Below, in pieces: positions 8,416-17,764 of a DNA stretch of 64,000 bases (its first letter is position 1; each line of letters begins with the position of its first letter). The DNA comes from Thiotrichaceae bacterium UBA973 (GTDB lineage: Bacteria; Pseudomonadota; Gammaproteobacteria; Eutrophobiales; Eutrophobiaceae): assembly GCA_002292815.1 (NCBI GenBank), contig DBBX01000003.1, positions 9,777 to 73,776 of the forward strand, read 5' to 3'. Position numbers and translations under genes: made by a program. A model generated the notes under the pieces. It was given only the letters and a program-made list of their open reading frames with translations, was not told the DNA's origin and did no database searches.

Positions 8416-8979
8416 TTAAGGTAGCTCTGTCATAACTTGTTGTAATGATTTTCGTATAGTCTTCGGTACCTCAGCTGGAAAACCATACCAAATTAGTCCA
8501 ACAATTTTTTCCAGGTCTTTATTGACCCAAACTAAATCATAAAATCGATCTTCACGAGTTACCGGACCTGTCGACCACTTTGTACCGATGCCTTTATCCC
8601 ATAGGCAAAGCATCATGTTTTGAATAACACAGCAACAAGCAGCATAGTCTTCCTGAAAGAGTAACTCGTCATTTGATTTTTGACAGGTCACAAGTAACCA
8701 GCCCGGTATCTCCATCCAACGTTTATACTTCTTTTCAGCAGCCTCTATCCCCTTTGTTTCAATTAGCGTTTCCTTATTCAGCTCACAAATACTACTTACT
8801 GTTTCCTGTCCTAATGAATAAAAATGCCATGGTTCAGAAAGATGATGGTTTGGCGCCCAACACGCTGTCGCCAATGCATCTTTAATTACCGATAGTTCTG
8901 GAACCTGTTCAGAAATGAAATCGTGGATCGTGCGACGAGATTTAATTATCTCATCCAGGTCCATCGTGTGATTAACCAT
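8416..8979 (-). CDS. Nitroreductase family protein
   Basis: A 187-residue FMN-dependent NAD(P)H oxidoreductase of the nitroreductase superfamily. The N-terminus shows the FMN-binding pattern I-x-S-R-R-T-I-H-D-F, followed by the ATACWAPNHHLSEPWHF segment typical of the YdjA-like subgroup. The C-terminal region contains GIGTKWSTGP and IVGLIWYGFP, the usual FMN phosphate and dimer elements. GAGG lies five bases before the ATG. It is the first gene of a two-gene unit with the DUF6122 protein. The substrate cannot be told. Confidence 0.85.
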   Translation of the reverse strand: MVNHTMDLDEIIKSRRTIHDFISEQVPELSVIKDALATACWAPNHHLSEPWHFYSLGQETVSSICELNKETLIETKGIEAAEKKYKRWMEIPGWLLVTCQKSNDELLFQEDYAACCCVIQNMMLCLWDKGIGTKWSTGPVTREDRFYDLVWVNKDLEKIVGLIWYGFPAEVPKTIRKSLQQVMTELP

Positions 8980-9249
8980 TAAAACCTCGTTAAATTTTCG
9001 TAATTAATATTAAAAATATTTCTTGCTTAGGGATAATAGCATTTGCATCTTATTCAAACCTTGATGATTGTCCTAGCATTCTATTTTTTGTCCATGACAA
9101 TAATATTTCTTATATTTATATATATATCATATACTTATATTATTTTTATCATTTTATTCAAATAATGGTAGTTATTTTTCCTCGACTTAATCGACATCTG
9201 TCCAGTCTTTGTCTACCATGGAGTCATCCAAATATGAGAATTATTAATT

Positions 9250-10242
9250 ATGACTATCTCCGCAAACCCTACTACTGAGACTTTAACTAGTTTTAAGATC
9301 GGTGCAGTTTCGCGTATTACCAATATACCGATTGATACATTACGCATTTGGGAAAGACGCTATAGCGTTGTAGTACCAATTCGTTCAAATAATTCTGATC
9401 GCCAATACCGAAACGATGATATCAATAGACTGACATTGTTAAAGATGTTGGTCGACAGAGGCCACTCTATTGGCAGCATAGCCCCACTCGCTAATGAGAA
9501 ATTAATCGAACGTTTGGAAATACATGATCAAAATAAAATCCGCACAAAGTCAGATGACACAAAAAAGAACGTACGTGTCGTTGTGATTGGCGAGGTTTTA
9601 TCATTACAACTTGAACATTTCGATATCGCTGAATCAGATTATAGCTTCACAGGATTGTATCGAAATGAAACTGATTACACTGCAAACAAACAAGACGATG
9701 CGATAGATGTATTGATATATGAATGTCCAGCTATACAGGGAGACCACGTTAAAGAAATTGATGCGTTATTCAAAAACTCAGGCGCAAAACAATTAATGTT
9801 GATATATGGATTCACTAATAGTGCGGCAAAGAAATTATTAAGAAAAACTGATTTTACCTATATACAAGCACCTATAACCATTGACCATCTAAACAAAGAA
9901 ATAAATGATTTAATTACAGAAAATAATATCTCTGAGGATAATAATTTTGTTTCTGACCTAGATAGTAAAGCCCCGTTAAGAACATATTCTAATAATGAAT
10001 TAATTAAACTATCTTCCGCTTCAGCTACGATCAAATGTGAATGTCCACAGCATCTTTCAAGCATGATCCTGAAATTAATTCAATTTGAAATATATAGTGA
10101 TGAATGCGCCACCAGATTTAAAAAGGATGGTGATTTACATAAATTGCTTGGAAATTTGACAGGCCATGCCCGTTCAATAATGGAGCAGGCATTAAAAAAG
10201 GTAATAGAAGCAGAAGCAGAAACTGATAGTGTAAAACCATAA
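9250..10242 (+). CDS. MerR-family regulator with long C-terminal domain
   Basis: A 330-residue transcription factor. Residues 15-75 form a MerR winged helix-turn-helix (FKIGAVSRITNIPIDTLRIWERRY, with its QYRNDDI wing). The long C-terminal part starts a Rossmann-like fold at about residue 110 (VRVVVIGEVLS) and resembles the CarH/LitR-type layout in which MerR is joined to a B12-binding region. The cobalamin-binding motif D-x-H-x-x-G is not visible, so B12 binding is doubtful. A 270-base, very AT-rich region precedes it. The alpha/beta hydrolase gene follows after 17 bases, so the two are probably cotranscribed. Confidence 0.8.
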   Translation: MTISANPTTETLTSFKIGAVSRITNIPIDTLRIWERRYSVVVPIRSNNSDRQYRNDDINRLTLLKMLVDRGHSIGSIAPLANEKLIERLEIHDQNKIRTKSDDTKKNVRVVVIGEVLSLQLEHFDIAESDYSFTGLYRNETDYTANKQDDAIDVLIYECPAIQGDHVKEIDALFKNSGAKQLMLIYGFTNSAAKKLLRKTDFTYIQAPITIDHLNKEINDLITENNISEDNNFVSDLDSKAPLRTYSNNELIKLSSASATIKCECPQHLSSMILKLIQFEIYSDECATRFKKDGDLHKLLGNLTGHARSIMEQALKKVIEAEAETDSVKP

Positions 10243-10259
10243 ATTCAGGAATACATTTT

Positions 10260-11159
10260 ATGTTAAATAATAAAAAAACTTTTTACTTTTTCTGTTGGTT
10301 TATGTTGAGCTATGCCAGTGCAGTGCCGGCTAATGAATACAAACCATTTCACCCTCCCGGAAAATTTATAAATCTTGGTATGCATGTGATGTATATCGAT
10401 TGTTTTGGAGATAAGTCACCAACAGTACTAATTGATGTTGGGATTGCTGACTCTTCTGCTAATTGGCATAAACTTGCAAAAAGCCTATCAAAAGATGTCC
10501 GCACATGTATATATGACCGAGCCGGTTATGGTTGGAGTGACCCAGGTCCTGGTACAAGAACAACGGCACAAATCGTACATGAACTTAATATGTTGCTCGA
10601 ATTCGCTGAAGTTCCAGGACCTTATGTATTAGTAGGCCATTCTTTCGGAGGATTTACAGCAAGATATTTTGCTGCGACTCACCCAAATAAAATCGTCGGT
10701 GCCGTATTAGTTGATTCATCGCATCCAGATCAAATATATCGACTATCAGAACTCGATAACATAAAAAATAAACCACCTTTGAAAATAACCCGAAGAGAAT
10801 TGGCACCAGCTTCTATGACTGACTTTGAAAAACGCTGGTACGCATTAAATTCGAGTAGAAAAGCAGTGTTTGCACAGATGAATGAACTAAAATACTTTAA
10901 GCAAAGCGCGTATGAAGTAAAACACTCTGGCCCGATGTCTGATATCCCTTTGGCAATACTAACCAGGGGGAAGACTCAGTTACCCGTGATTAATGGTGTC
11001 TCACTTGAATCAGCATGGCGTGATATGCAAAAAGATTTACTTAAACTCAGTAAAAATAGTTGGCAGTCTGTAATTAAAGATAGCGGTCATAATATTTACA
11101 AAGATGCGCCTGAGGAAGTAATCAGTAACATATTAAAAGTAGTTAATCTATCCCGATAA
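10260..11159 (+). CDS. Secreted alpha/beta hydrolase
   Basis: A 299-residue exported hydrolase. A basic start and a hydrophobic stretch to about residue 24 (ending ASAVPA) form a signal peptide. The nucleophile elbow is GHSFGG (Ser128). The oxyanion region IDVGIADSSANWH and the DRAGYGWSDPGP loop are typical of the lipase/haloperoxidase-like group, and a C-terminal SGH provides the catalytic histidine. AGGA lies nine bases upstream of the ATG. It follows the MerR-family gene closely. The substrate is unknown, and periplasmic esterase activity is likely. Confidence 0.8.
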   Translation: MLNNKKTFYFFCWFMLSYASAVPANEYKPFHPPGKFINLGMHVMYIDCFGDKSPTVLIDVGIADSSANWHKLAKSLSKDVRTCIYDRAGYGWSDPGPGTRTTAQIVHELNMLLEFAEVPGPYVLVGHSFGGFTARYFAATHPNKIVGAVLVDSSHPDQIYRLSELDNIKNKPPLKITRRELAPASMTDFEKRWYALNSSRKAVFAQMNELKYFKQSAYEVKHSGPMSDIPLAILTRGKTQLPVINGVSLESAWRDMQKDLLKLSKNSWQSVIKDSGHNIYKDAPEEVISNILKVVNLSR

Positions 11160-11178
11160 AAGAATAGTCATAACCGAC

Positions 11179-11682
11179 TTATATTTCTCGTGAATCGTAT
11201 GCCCAATGTAACAACGCTTGTCTTTGTTTTCGTCTGCATTGTAAATCATACTTTTCGCAGTTTTTTCTAATCGCACCTCTATGCCTGACAATCGCTTTCC
11301 ATCGCTTAATCTGTCGATAATCTTCTTCTGGAATGCGACGACCCATATAATAACGGCAATACCACTGAAACCAGCCACGCGGGTCTTCCTCAAATATCCA
11401 GCCTTTCTTCTGCCACTCTATTAAAGGCAGTGAGGCATCAACGCCATAATAATTGAGCTGAGGATTTTTTTTGAGTGAAGATAATTTCGCTTTCTTGAAC
11501 CAACTCTCTGGAAACTCATCTTGGCAATCGGTCATATATTTTCCACCAAATATGCCAAGCGCTAACATTTCTTTGGGCTTGAGCTCAGGTTTAAAATCAT
11601 GATCGAAGTTCCTGCCCACAGGTTCAATCAGAGAATAAATATAATCCGACTGCATATTATCGTTGACAATAACTTTTCTCAT
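11179..11682 (-). CDS. Conserved protein of unknown function
   Basis: A 167-residue soluble protein with no signal peptide. It is rich in Trp, Tyr and Arg, with the stretch GWIFEEDPRGWFQWYCRYYMGRR in its middle (given here only as a landmark for WFQWYCRYYMGRR) and a basic C-terminus with AIRKNCEKYDLQCRRKQRQA. The family occurs in many bacteria as a hypothetical protein, in my memory. It lies 10 bases after the lipocalin gene on the same strand, so it is probably cotranscribed with it. I do not assign a function. Confidence 0.6.
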   Translation of the reverse strand: MRKVIVNDNMQSDYIYSLIEPVGRNFDHDFKPELKPKEMLALGIFGGKYMTDCQDEFPESWFKKAKLSSLKKNPQLNYYGVDASLPLIEWQKKGWIFEEDPRGWFQWYCRYYMGRRIPEEDYRQIKRWKAIVRHRGAIRKNCEKYDLQCRRKQRQALLHWAYDSREI

Positions 11683-11692
11683 AAGTAGTTAT

Positions 11693-12211
11693 CTATCTGG
11701 ATTGGTCAACATAAATCAATTGATCTGTGTCAAAACCTAATTCTTTTGACCTGAAAATAAATCTATCAATAATATCCTGACTAACCGTTGGTGTTCTTGC
11801 CAATAACCATAGATAAGATCTGTTGTTGCCGGACACAAATGAATATTGATAATTTTCTTTGTCGAGTTCAAAGACGATGTAAGAACCATAAAATGGCCCG
11901 AAGAAAGATACCTTCAAATGACCTTTATCTTTAGAGCTGACAAAGTAGGCTTTACCCTCCGCCTCATTCCAGTCTTTATTCTCAGTGGAATATCCTCTGT
12001 TTATTACTTTGACACCACCATCTTCTCGTAGCGAGTATTCAGCATTAACTTTATCCAGCCCTCGTTCAAACGAATGATCGAGTCTTGCGATTTCATACCA
12101 TTTTCCAAGATACTTGTTCATTTCAAAATCAGACACTGCGGTAATGCCTTCAGGCAAACCCGTACACGCACTTAAAAATAAAGAGAAAAAAAGAATTAGG
12201 AATATTCGCAT
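11693..12211 (-). CDS. blc: Outer-membrane lipocalin Blc
   Basis: A 172-residue lipoprotein of the bacterial lipocalin family, which binds lipids at the outer membrane and is usually induced under envelope stress. The signal peptide ends in FLSAC (Cys16). The lipocalin signature GKWYEIAR is at residues 36-43. Later strands include AEYSLREDGGVKVINRGY and the YLWLLARTPT motif typical of Blc. The length matches the family. It is the first gene of a two-gene unit with the unknown 167-residue protein. Confidence 0.9.
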   Translation of the reverse strand: MRIFLILFFSLFLSACTGLPEGITAVSDFEMNKYLGKWYEIARLDHSFERGLDKVNAEYSLREDGGVKVINRGYSTENKDWNEAEGKAYFVSSKDKGHLKVSFFGPFYGSYIVFELDKENYQYSFVSGNNRSYLWLLARTPTVSQDIIDRFIFRSKELGFDTDQLIYVDQSR

Positions 12212-12233
12212 ATGTCAGATTACCCGATGTAGT

Positions 12234-12587
12234 TTATTTATCTGTCCAAACAGCATATTCATTACCGTTTGGATCACTAAAATGAAAGCGGCGACCGCCG
12301 GGAAAACAGAATATGGCTTTAAGATTCGAACCTCCAGCCTTTTCTATTTTTGATTTTGTCATGTTCAGATCATTACTATAGAAAACAATCAATGCAGCAC
12401 CTTTCTTAGCTGATGAGCTTAATGCTGATTTAAAAAACCCGCCATCAATTCCTTCATTTGTGAAAGCGGTATAATCAGAGCCATAATCGACAAATGACCA
12501 AGCAAATACTGTTGTGAAAAACTTTTTTGCAGCTTCGATATCTCTGGCTGGAAACTCAACATAATTTATTTTTTCATGTTCGTCCAT
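12234..12587 (-). CDS. VOC-family (glyoxalase-like) protein
   Basis: A 117-residue protein of the vicinal oxygen chelate superfamily. It starts with INYVEFPARDIEAAKKFFTTVF and ends with GRRFHFSDPNGNEYAVWTD, the usual two beta-alpha-beta-beta-beta halves. A His in FHF and the E of NEY match common metal-ligand positions, but the N-terminal ligand is not obvious, so it could be a non-enzymatic member. It lies 22 bases upstream of blc on the same strand and is divergent from the cupin gene. Confidence 0.8.
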   Translation of the reverse strand: MDEHEKINYVEFPARDIEAAKKFFTTVFAWSFVDYGSDYTAFTNEGIDGGFFKSALSSSAKKGAALIVFYSNDLNMTKSKIEKAGGSNLKAIFCFPGGRRFHFSDPNGNEYAVWTDK

Positions 12588-12679
12588 AATGCATTTTCAG
12601 TTTAATTTAATTGAATTATTAAGGAGAGTAGATAATTATACTCTTAACTTAAAATAAACCACCAAAAGAGAGAATCATT

Positions 12680-13006
12680 ATGTCTAAAATGCAATGGACA
12701 GAGTTGAAGGATGCCCCTGTAAACGAGTTATTTGAAGGCATTCGTATGCAAACACTGATGGAAGATGAAACCGGGATTAAAGCGATGCTTGTAGAATTTG
12801 CTCCAGGCGCCTGCTGGGAAGGTGGTGATGATATCCATGAATCTAGTTCAGAAGAGGTTTATATTGCTTCCGGGGTCTTCAGCGATGGTGAACGTGATTA
12901 CCCTGCTGGTACCTATATTCATATGCCTAAAGGTTCGGCGCATGTCCCTCAGTCTAAAACAGGCTGTACTGTCTTTGTCTTTTACCCTGAAGGCAGACCT
13001 TTATAA
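12680..13006 (+). CDS. Small cupin protein, ChrR-like
   Basis: A 108-residue single cupin domain. The order FAPGACWEGGDDIHESSSEEVYIASG, D-Y-P-A-G-T-Y-I-H and then GSAHVPQSKTGCTVFVFY gives the double cupin motif with metal-ligand type His and Glu residues. It resembles the ChrR-like cupins that act as anti-sigma metal domains or small dioxygenases; no sigma factor is beside it. GAGAG precedes the ATG. It converges with the zinc-finger protein, with 9 bases between the stops. Confidence 0.8.
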   Translation: MSKMQWTELKDAPVNELFEGIRMQTLMEDETGIKAMLVEFAPGACWEGGDDIHESSSEEVYIASGVFSDGERDYPAGTYIHMPKGSAHVPQSKTGCTVFVFYPEGRPL

Positions 13007-13015
13007 TAAATAGTC

Positions 13016-13312
13016 TTACTTTTTAAGCTTCTGTGGATTTCGGTTTGGACAAGTTTTGTCGCTACAACGATCAGGAATTGTCTTGGTGCCTTCAACGATT
13101 AGTGCACCACATTTCTTATCGCCGCGGAGGCACTTACATTTCTTTCCTGTTGGTCGTGTCTCAACATAAAAATTGCAACCTTTAGCTGAGCACCTATAGA
13201 CAGGTCCAAACCGGCCACTAGCTGGCTCAAGTGTACCTTTGCCACACAGTGAGCAGCTAACACCGGTGGGTTTTAAATCATCAAACTTAGTAGCTATTGT
13301 CATTATCATCAT
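13016..13312 (-). CDS. Zinc-finger protein with topoisomerase-type C4 domain
   Basis: A 98-residue Cys-rich protein. The first finger has CSLCGKGTLEPASGRFGPVYRC and then GCNFY, the pattern of the C4 zinc fingers at the C-terminus of DNA topoisomerase I. The second half adds CKCLRGDKKC and CSDKTCPNRNP, another cysteine cluster. Stand-alone proteins of this type probably bind nucleic acid. Three in-frame ATGs lie within four codons at the start, so the exact start is uncertain. It is the downstream neighbour of the FAH-family gene on the same strand, 28 bases away. Confidence 0.75.
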   Translation of the reverse strand: MMIMTIATKFDDLKPTGVSCSLCGKGTLEPASGRFGPVYRCSAKGCNFYVETRPTGKKCKCLRGDKKCGALIVEGTKTIPDRCSDKTCPNRNPQKLKK

Positions 13313-13340
13313 TACTTACCGTATTTACAGTCACTAATTC

Positions 13341-13952
13341 TTAGTTTGCTTGCCAGCATGCTTCAACTAACAGTTTCTCTTTATGGAAAACCTTGCCGAT
13401 AAACTTATCACCAGAATTAATAACGCCACTACCTTTTGGTGTACCACACATTAATAAATCTCCATCTTCAAATGAAAGAAAACTCATGGCCTCGTCCAAT
13501 AACTGCTGAGGTTGATTCAACATTAATTCACAAGCACCGTCCTGAATTAAACAGTCATTTATAAACAATTCCATCCTCAACTCACTAATGTCGCAATTAA
13601 AGGAAATAAATTCACTAAAGACAGCAGAATTATCAAATGACTTAGCCCGTTCCCATGGCAAACCCTTTGTCTTCAACTTAGCCTGAAGTTCTCTCTTTGT
13701 TATATCAATACCAAAGCCTACGCCTCGTAGTTCACTATCAATAATCATAAATGTAATTTCTCCTTCATAATGAATCACATCTGAATTACAAAGGTGTATC
13801 TCGTTAGAGATTGCTGAGTTTGGTTTTAGGAAGATAATTGGCTCTTCTGGGACTTCATTATTCAGTTCCCGAATATGTTCCACATAGTTTCGACCAATAC
13901 AAACAACTTTTGATGGCAAGAGCTCCTTGCCGTTCCATTTTATGGATTTCAT
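13341..13952 (-). CDS. Fumarylacetoacetate hydrolase family protein
   Basis: A 203-residue enzyme of the FAH/acylpyruvase family, like YcgM. The motif CIGRNYVEHIRELNN and the metal-binding patch P-x-x-F-L-K-P, H-Y-E-G-E-I are clear, and the C-terminal GDLLMCGTPKGSG is diagnostic. These enzymes cleave acylpyruvates or decarboxylate oxaloacetate using a divalent metal. The length is close to that of YcgM. No aromatic degradation genes are nearby, so a housekeeping role is more likely than a catabolic one. Confidence 0.9.
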   Translation of the reverse strand: MKSIKWNGKELLPSKVVCIGRNYVEHIRELNNEVPEEPIIFLKPNSAISNEIHLCNSDVIHYEGEITFMIIDSELRGVGFGIDITKRELQAKLKTKGLPWERAKSFDNSAVFSEFISFNCDISELRMELFINDCLIQDGACELMLNQPQQLLDEAMSFLSFEDGDLLMCGTPKGSGVINSGDKFIGKVFHKEKLLVEACWQAN

Positions 13953-14014
13953 TTTACTCGCTTACCGGGATGAATTGTTATAAAGGATTATAGATATCAT
14001 TACTTTCCCTTTAG

Positions 14015-14452
14015 TTAACTAATGCTTTTATTATCTTCTTCTGTCTTGGTATCTTTTTTATAATTGGTGTCTTGTCGTTTGAGATTAACAGCATGCTTCT
14101 GCTGATAAATATCGAATACTTTGTCGGCATCAAGTCCGGCACACATCATTGCGGATACCAGAAAATGTAGAATGTCGATTAATTCAACCCGAATATTTTG
14201 CATATCAATTTCATCTTTGCTCCACCATTTCCATAACAATTCTTCATCAAGTTCAACTAATTCTTCTTTCATGGCCTTTGCATAGTTCATTAACCATTCA
14301 TTTGGTAGTTCATTAACATTCAACTTATTCTCAGCGACAGCAGCAATGATCGACTGCATATTCAGATCCTGTCCCGACTTATCTTTGAGTTTATTTTTAC
14401 TAAAGACATAATCATTAAGTTCTGTCTGCATCTCGAAAATCTTATCTAACAT
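14015..14452 (-). CDS. Dimeric dUTPase (dUTPase_2 type)
   Basis: A 145-residue all-alpha nucleotide pyrophosphatase that hydrolyses dUTP to dUMP, keeping uracil out of DNA. The metal-binding helices show EELVELDEELLWKWW (residues 68-82) and ELIDILHFLVSAMMCAGLD, the E-x-x-E/E-x-x-D patterns of the MazG-like superfamily. A QKHAVNLKRQ segment follows, as in the dimeric dUTPases of bacteria and phages. The C-terminal tail is charged and variable. It is monocistronic. Confidence 0.85.
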   Translation of the reverse strand: MLDKIFEMQTELNDYVFSKNKLKDKSGQDLNMQSIIAAVAENKLNVNELPNEWLMNYAKAMKEELVELDEELLWKWWSKDEIDMQNIRVELIDILHFLVSAMMCAGLDADKVFDIYQQKHAVNLKRQDTNYKKDTKTEEDNKSIS

Positions 14453-14593
14453 GGTGCTCTCCGCTTTGCTATTTATGAGGGTGACAGACTCTAGCCTGTC
14501 TTTTGATAACTTACCACGATTAGACTGCCTGACAAATCCTGTCCCGATTCGATGAATACTATATAATCGCGCTTTTTCTAGTGCTGGTGTGCA

Positions 14594-16504
14594 ATGGCTT
14601 TAATCACTTTTGGTGAGGTTTCTCTCGAATTCGGCGATCAACTCATACTCAATAATGTCAGTATGGCAGTGGAGTCGGGCGAGCGTGTCTGTCTGATAGG
14701 CCGCAACGGTACCGGTAAATCAACCTTGATCAATATTATTGCCGAGAAGATTGAGGCCGATAGCGGTGAAATCATTAAACAATCTCATCTCAGGGTAAGC
14801 CAATTAGAACAATCTCTGCCACAGACACGAGACATAACGGTACGAGACTATGTGGCTGAAGGGCTCATTCATTTACAATTATTACTCAAAGAGTACGAAG
14901 AGCGCTCACATCAATTCGATGATACAAATCCAGCCAGCTTACGAGAACTGGAAGACTTACAGCATCAGATCGAAGCCGAGGGTGGCTGGAATATCGATCA
15001 ACGTGTCGAAACCGTTATATCCGATATAAATTTACCAGCTGAGTTAAAGCTTACTCAACTATCAGGTGGTTGGCGACGGCGAGTTGCACTTGGTAAAGCT
15101 CTTGTGAGTAACCCGCAATTATTATTACTCGATGAACCGACTAACCATCTTGATCTAAGTACTATTGAATGGTTGGAAAATCGTGTGCTCAATTTTAACG
15201 GTGCCGTCATCTTTATCACGCATGACCGGGCATTCTTGCAAAAACTGGCAACACGCATCATTGAATTGGACCGCGGTAATCTTTCCAGTTGGCCGGGAAC
15301 CTATCAAGACTACCTAATGAACAAGGAAAAGGCTCTTGAAGAAGAAGCGAAAGCAAACGCTTTATTCGATAAAAAAGTAGGGGAAGAAGAGGTCTGGATT
15401 AGACAAGGCATAAAAGCGCGACGAACACGTAATGAAGGCCGAGTGCGTTCTTTAATCAGCATGCGGTCAGAAGTTGCTAAACGCTTAAAACCTCAAAACA
15501 AAGCGCGTATTACTATTGAAGAAGCCGAGCAATCGGGACGTAAGGTGATCGAAGCACACAAAATTTGTCATAGTTATGGTGAACAGAACTTAATCGACAA
15601 ACTCTCATTAAAAATCATGCGTGGTGATCGTATTGGTCTGGTGGGTAACAACGGCGTTGGTAAAAGTACTCTGTTAAAAATACTCTTGGGTGAAATCGAA
15701 CCTACTTCCGGCACGGTAAAGATTGGTACTAATCTGGAGATTGCTTACTTTGACCAATTACGTCGTAACCTTGATCCAGAGAAAACAATTGCACAGATTG
15801 TTGCCGATGGTGGTGACTATATAAAATTGAATGGTAAAGAACGTCACGTTATCGGTTATTTACGTGGCTTCCTGTTTTCTGCTAAACGGGCAATGACAAA
15901 AATAAAAGTGCTATCTGGCGGTGAGAAAAATCGTGTCATCCTGGCGAAATTATTAACGCGTCCCAGTAACTTATTAGTGTTAGATGAGCCCACTAATGAT
16001 CTTGATGTTGAAACACTGGAAGTTCTGGAAGATAGACTCATGGAATACAAGGGAACATTAATTATCGTCACGCACGATCGTGAGTTTCTCGATAACGTCG
16101 TCAGCAGTATTCTTGTATTTGAAGACTCCGGCACGATTCAAAACTATGCCGGTGGCTTTAGCGATTGGCATCGACACGGCAAACACCTGGCTGAAATGGA
16201 TAACCCGACAACAGCAAAAGAAAAAAAGAGCAAATTAATTGACGCTGATAACAAGCAAAGAAGCAATAAAAAACTAAGTTATAAATTAAAACTAGAGCTA
16301 GAGAAATTGCCTGCAAAGATAGCGGCATTAGAAAAGTCTATTTCTGGGTTGGAAGTGAAAACCAGCGCTGCTGACTTTTATGCCACGCCATATGAAGAAC
16401 AACAACCGATACTTGATGAACTAAATATTAGGCATAAAGAATTGGACACAGCTATTCGCCGTTGGGATGAACTTGAAACAATGGCAAAAGAGTTACAAAC
16501 ATAA
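14594..16504 (+). CDS. uup: ABC-F ATPase Uup
   Basis: A 636-residue cytoplasmic ABC-F protein with two nucleotide-binding domains and no membrane segments. Domain 1 has Walker A GRNGTGKS (residues 36-43), signature LSGGWRRR and Walker B LLLLDEPTNHLDL. Domain 2 has GNNGVGKS, LSGGEKNR and LLVLDEPTNDLDV. The C-terminal Lys/Glu-rich coiled coil of about 80 residues is the Uup type, which binds DNA or ribosomes. Uup limits transposon excision and acts on ribosomes or replication intermediates. The DMT exporter gene follows 5 bases later. Confidence 0.93.
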   Translation: MALITFGEVSLEFGDQLILNNVSMAVESGERVCLIGRNGTGKSTLINIIAEKIEADSGEIIKQSHLRVSQLEQSLPQTRDITVRDYVAEGLIHLQLLLKEYEERSHQFDDTNPASLRELEDLQHQIEAEGGWNIDQRVETVISDINLPAELKLTQLSGGWRRRVALGKALVSNPQLLLLDEPTNHLDLSTIEWLENRVLNFNGAVIFITHDRAFLQKLATRIIELDRGNLSSWPGTYQDYLMNKEKALEEEAKANALFDKKVGEEEVWIRQGIKARRTRNEGRVRSLISMRSEVAKRLKPQNKARITIEEAEQSGRKVIEAHKICHSYGEQNLIDKLSLKIMRGDRIGLVGNNGVGKSTLLKILLGEIEPTSGTVKIGTNLEIAYFDQLRRNLDPEKTIAQIVADGGDYIKLNGKERHVIGYLRGFLFSAKRAMTKIKVLSGGEKNRVILAKLLTRPSNLLVLDEPTNDLDVETLEVLEDRLMEYKGTLIIVTHDREFLDNVVSSILVFEDSGTIQNYAGGFSDWHRHGKHLAEMDNPTTAKEKKSKLIDADNKQRSNKKLSYKLKLELEKLPAKIAALEKSISGLEVKTSAADFYATPYEEQQPILDELNIRHKELDTAIRRWDELETMAKELQT

Positions 16505-16509
16505 TAAAT

Positions 16510-17397
16510 ATGCAGATCGATAGACGCTATTTAATTCATGGTCTTTTACCTGCCTTCTTTTCTGCTTGCTGTTTTGCAGTCATGGCAGTCTGCATCAAAA
16601 TAGCCTCTTCTGAATTACCCGCCGTTCAATTAGTCTTTCTCCGTAGCATTATTGGCTTAATCATCATCCTGCCCTTTGTCTTGCCGAGAGGTATCGATTT
16701 CGTTAAAACCCCAGTATTACATTTACACATGCTTCGCGGCTTTATCAGTCTCTGCGCAATGACCTGTTTTTTCTATGCCATATCACATGTCGGACTATCA
16801 GAATCAACCTTACTAAATGCCTCGTCACCATTATTCGTCGGTCTGTTAGCTTTTTCAATACTCAAAGAGAAAGTCACTAAACATAGTGCCGTAGCCTTAG
16901 TCGTTGGTTTTATTGGTGTATGTTTTATATTAAAACCCGGTACGATATTATTTACATTCGCCGCATTGATTGGATTATGTTCTGGTTTTTTTATTGCCTG
17001 CGCAAAAATATTAGTTCGCTATATGGCAAACACAGAACCCGTCTTGCGCACTGTTTTTTACTTCAGTATTTTTTCAACTATTTATTCAAGCATATTGATG
17101 ATCTGGTTTTGGCAGACGCCAACGATGTTTGATGTGTCGATCATGGTGCTCGCAGCTATCTGTGCTACCGGCGGGCAAACACTACTGACCTATTCCTTTA
17201 CACATAATGAAGCAGTAACAGTAGCACCATTTACCTACGTAACTGTAATGATGGCGACGTTATTCGGCTGGATCGGTTGGCATGAATTGCCGGATGTCGG
17301 CTCTAGCGTTGGAGCAATTCTAATTATTGGTTCTTGTTTGTCTCTGACAATTCAGGGCAAGTTGCCTAATCCATGGAAACAAAAACCGCCTGAATAA
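16510..17397 (+). CDS. DMT-superfamily (EamA) transporter
   Basis: A 295-residue inner-membrane protein with ten predicted transmembrane helices in two EamA repeats. The repeat pattern is visible in the LPAVQLVFLRSIIGL region and in the LRGFISLCAMTCFFYAI region. Members export amino acids, drugs or nucleotide-sugar-like metabolites; the substrate cannot be told. It starts 5 bases after uup with no Shine-Dalgarno sequence of its own, so it is probably translated with uup. A strong hairpin terminator lies 60 bases beyond its stop. Confidence 0.85.
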   Translation: MQIDRRYLIHGLLPAFFSACCFAVMAVCIKIASSELPAVQLVFLRSIIGLIIILPFVLPRGIDFVKTPVLHLHMLRGFISLCAMTCFFYAISHVGLSESTLLNASSPLFVGLLAFSILKEKVTKHSAVALVVGFIGVCFILKPGTILFTFAALIGLCSGFFIACAKILVRYMANTEPVLRTVFYFSIFSTIYSSILMIWFWQTPTMFDVSIMVLAAICATGGQTLLTYSFTHNEAVTVAPFTYVTVMMATLFGWIGWHELPDVGSSVGAILIIGSCLSLTIQGKLPNPWKQKPPE

Positions 17398-17456
17398 CAG
17401 ATAGCATTCTGTTCTTAGCTAATACTTTATACGTCTAGAAATTAAGCTGAGAAGGA

Positions 17457-17482
17457 AAACCAAAGGCGATAGCCTTTGGTTT
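17457..17482. terminator. Bidirectional hairpin terminator
   Basis: A perfect 11-base-pair stem (AAACCAAAGGC pairing with GCCTTTGGTTT) around a GATA tetraloop. It lies between the convergent DMT exporter gene and the 55-residue small gene. On the plus strand the stem ends in U-rich GGTTTGT, and on the minus strand it is followed by TCCTTCTC. It should end both transcripts. Confidence 0.8.
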
Positions 17483-17501
17483 GTCCTGCTTAAACGCCTC
17501 G

Positions 17502-17669
17502 TTATGTCTCGTCTGTTGTTGCCGCTTTATCGTCGCTGCCCGTTAAAGCTTCAGCGGCCGGCGGCTGACTATCGACTGATTTTGCTTTTTGCAGGCGCTT
17601 CTCTTCCTTCTTTTTCTTTTTCGCTATTTCTTTCTGGCGCTTTTCATATGAGTAATTGGGTTTAGCCAT
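17502..17669 (-). CDS. Small highly charged protein
   Basis: A 55-residue protein starting MAKPNYSYEKRQKEIAKKKK, followed by a Lys/Glu helix and an Ala/Asp/Thr tail. Proteins starting M-A-K-P-N-Y-S-x-E-K-R-Q-K-E are a recurrent small family in gammaproteobacteria, in my memory, with unknown function. The basic helix suggests binding to nucleic acid or a ribosome. It ends close to the hairpin terminator at 17457-17482. Confidence 0.75.
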   Translation of the reverse strand: MAKPNYSYEKRQKEIAKKKKKEEKRLQKAKSVDSQPPAAEALTGSDDKAATTDET

Positions 17670-17764
17670 TCGTTTTCTCTTCTATATAATTAGGATTGGT
17701 GCAGTTAAAACACAGCATATTTCAACTGATTGCGCTCTTCTGCATGGTAGTTTAACAGACATAG

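Noticed and set aside
12680..13006. An anti-sigma factor role for the ChrR-like cupin.
   Set aside because: The N-terminal zinc-binding anti-sigma domain of ChrR is absent, and no sigma factor gene is adjacent.
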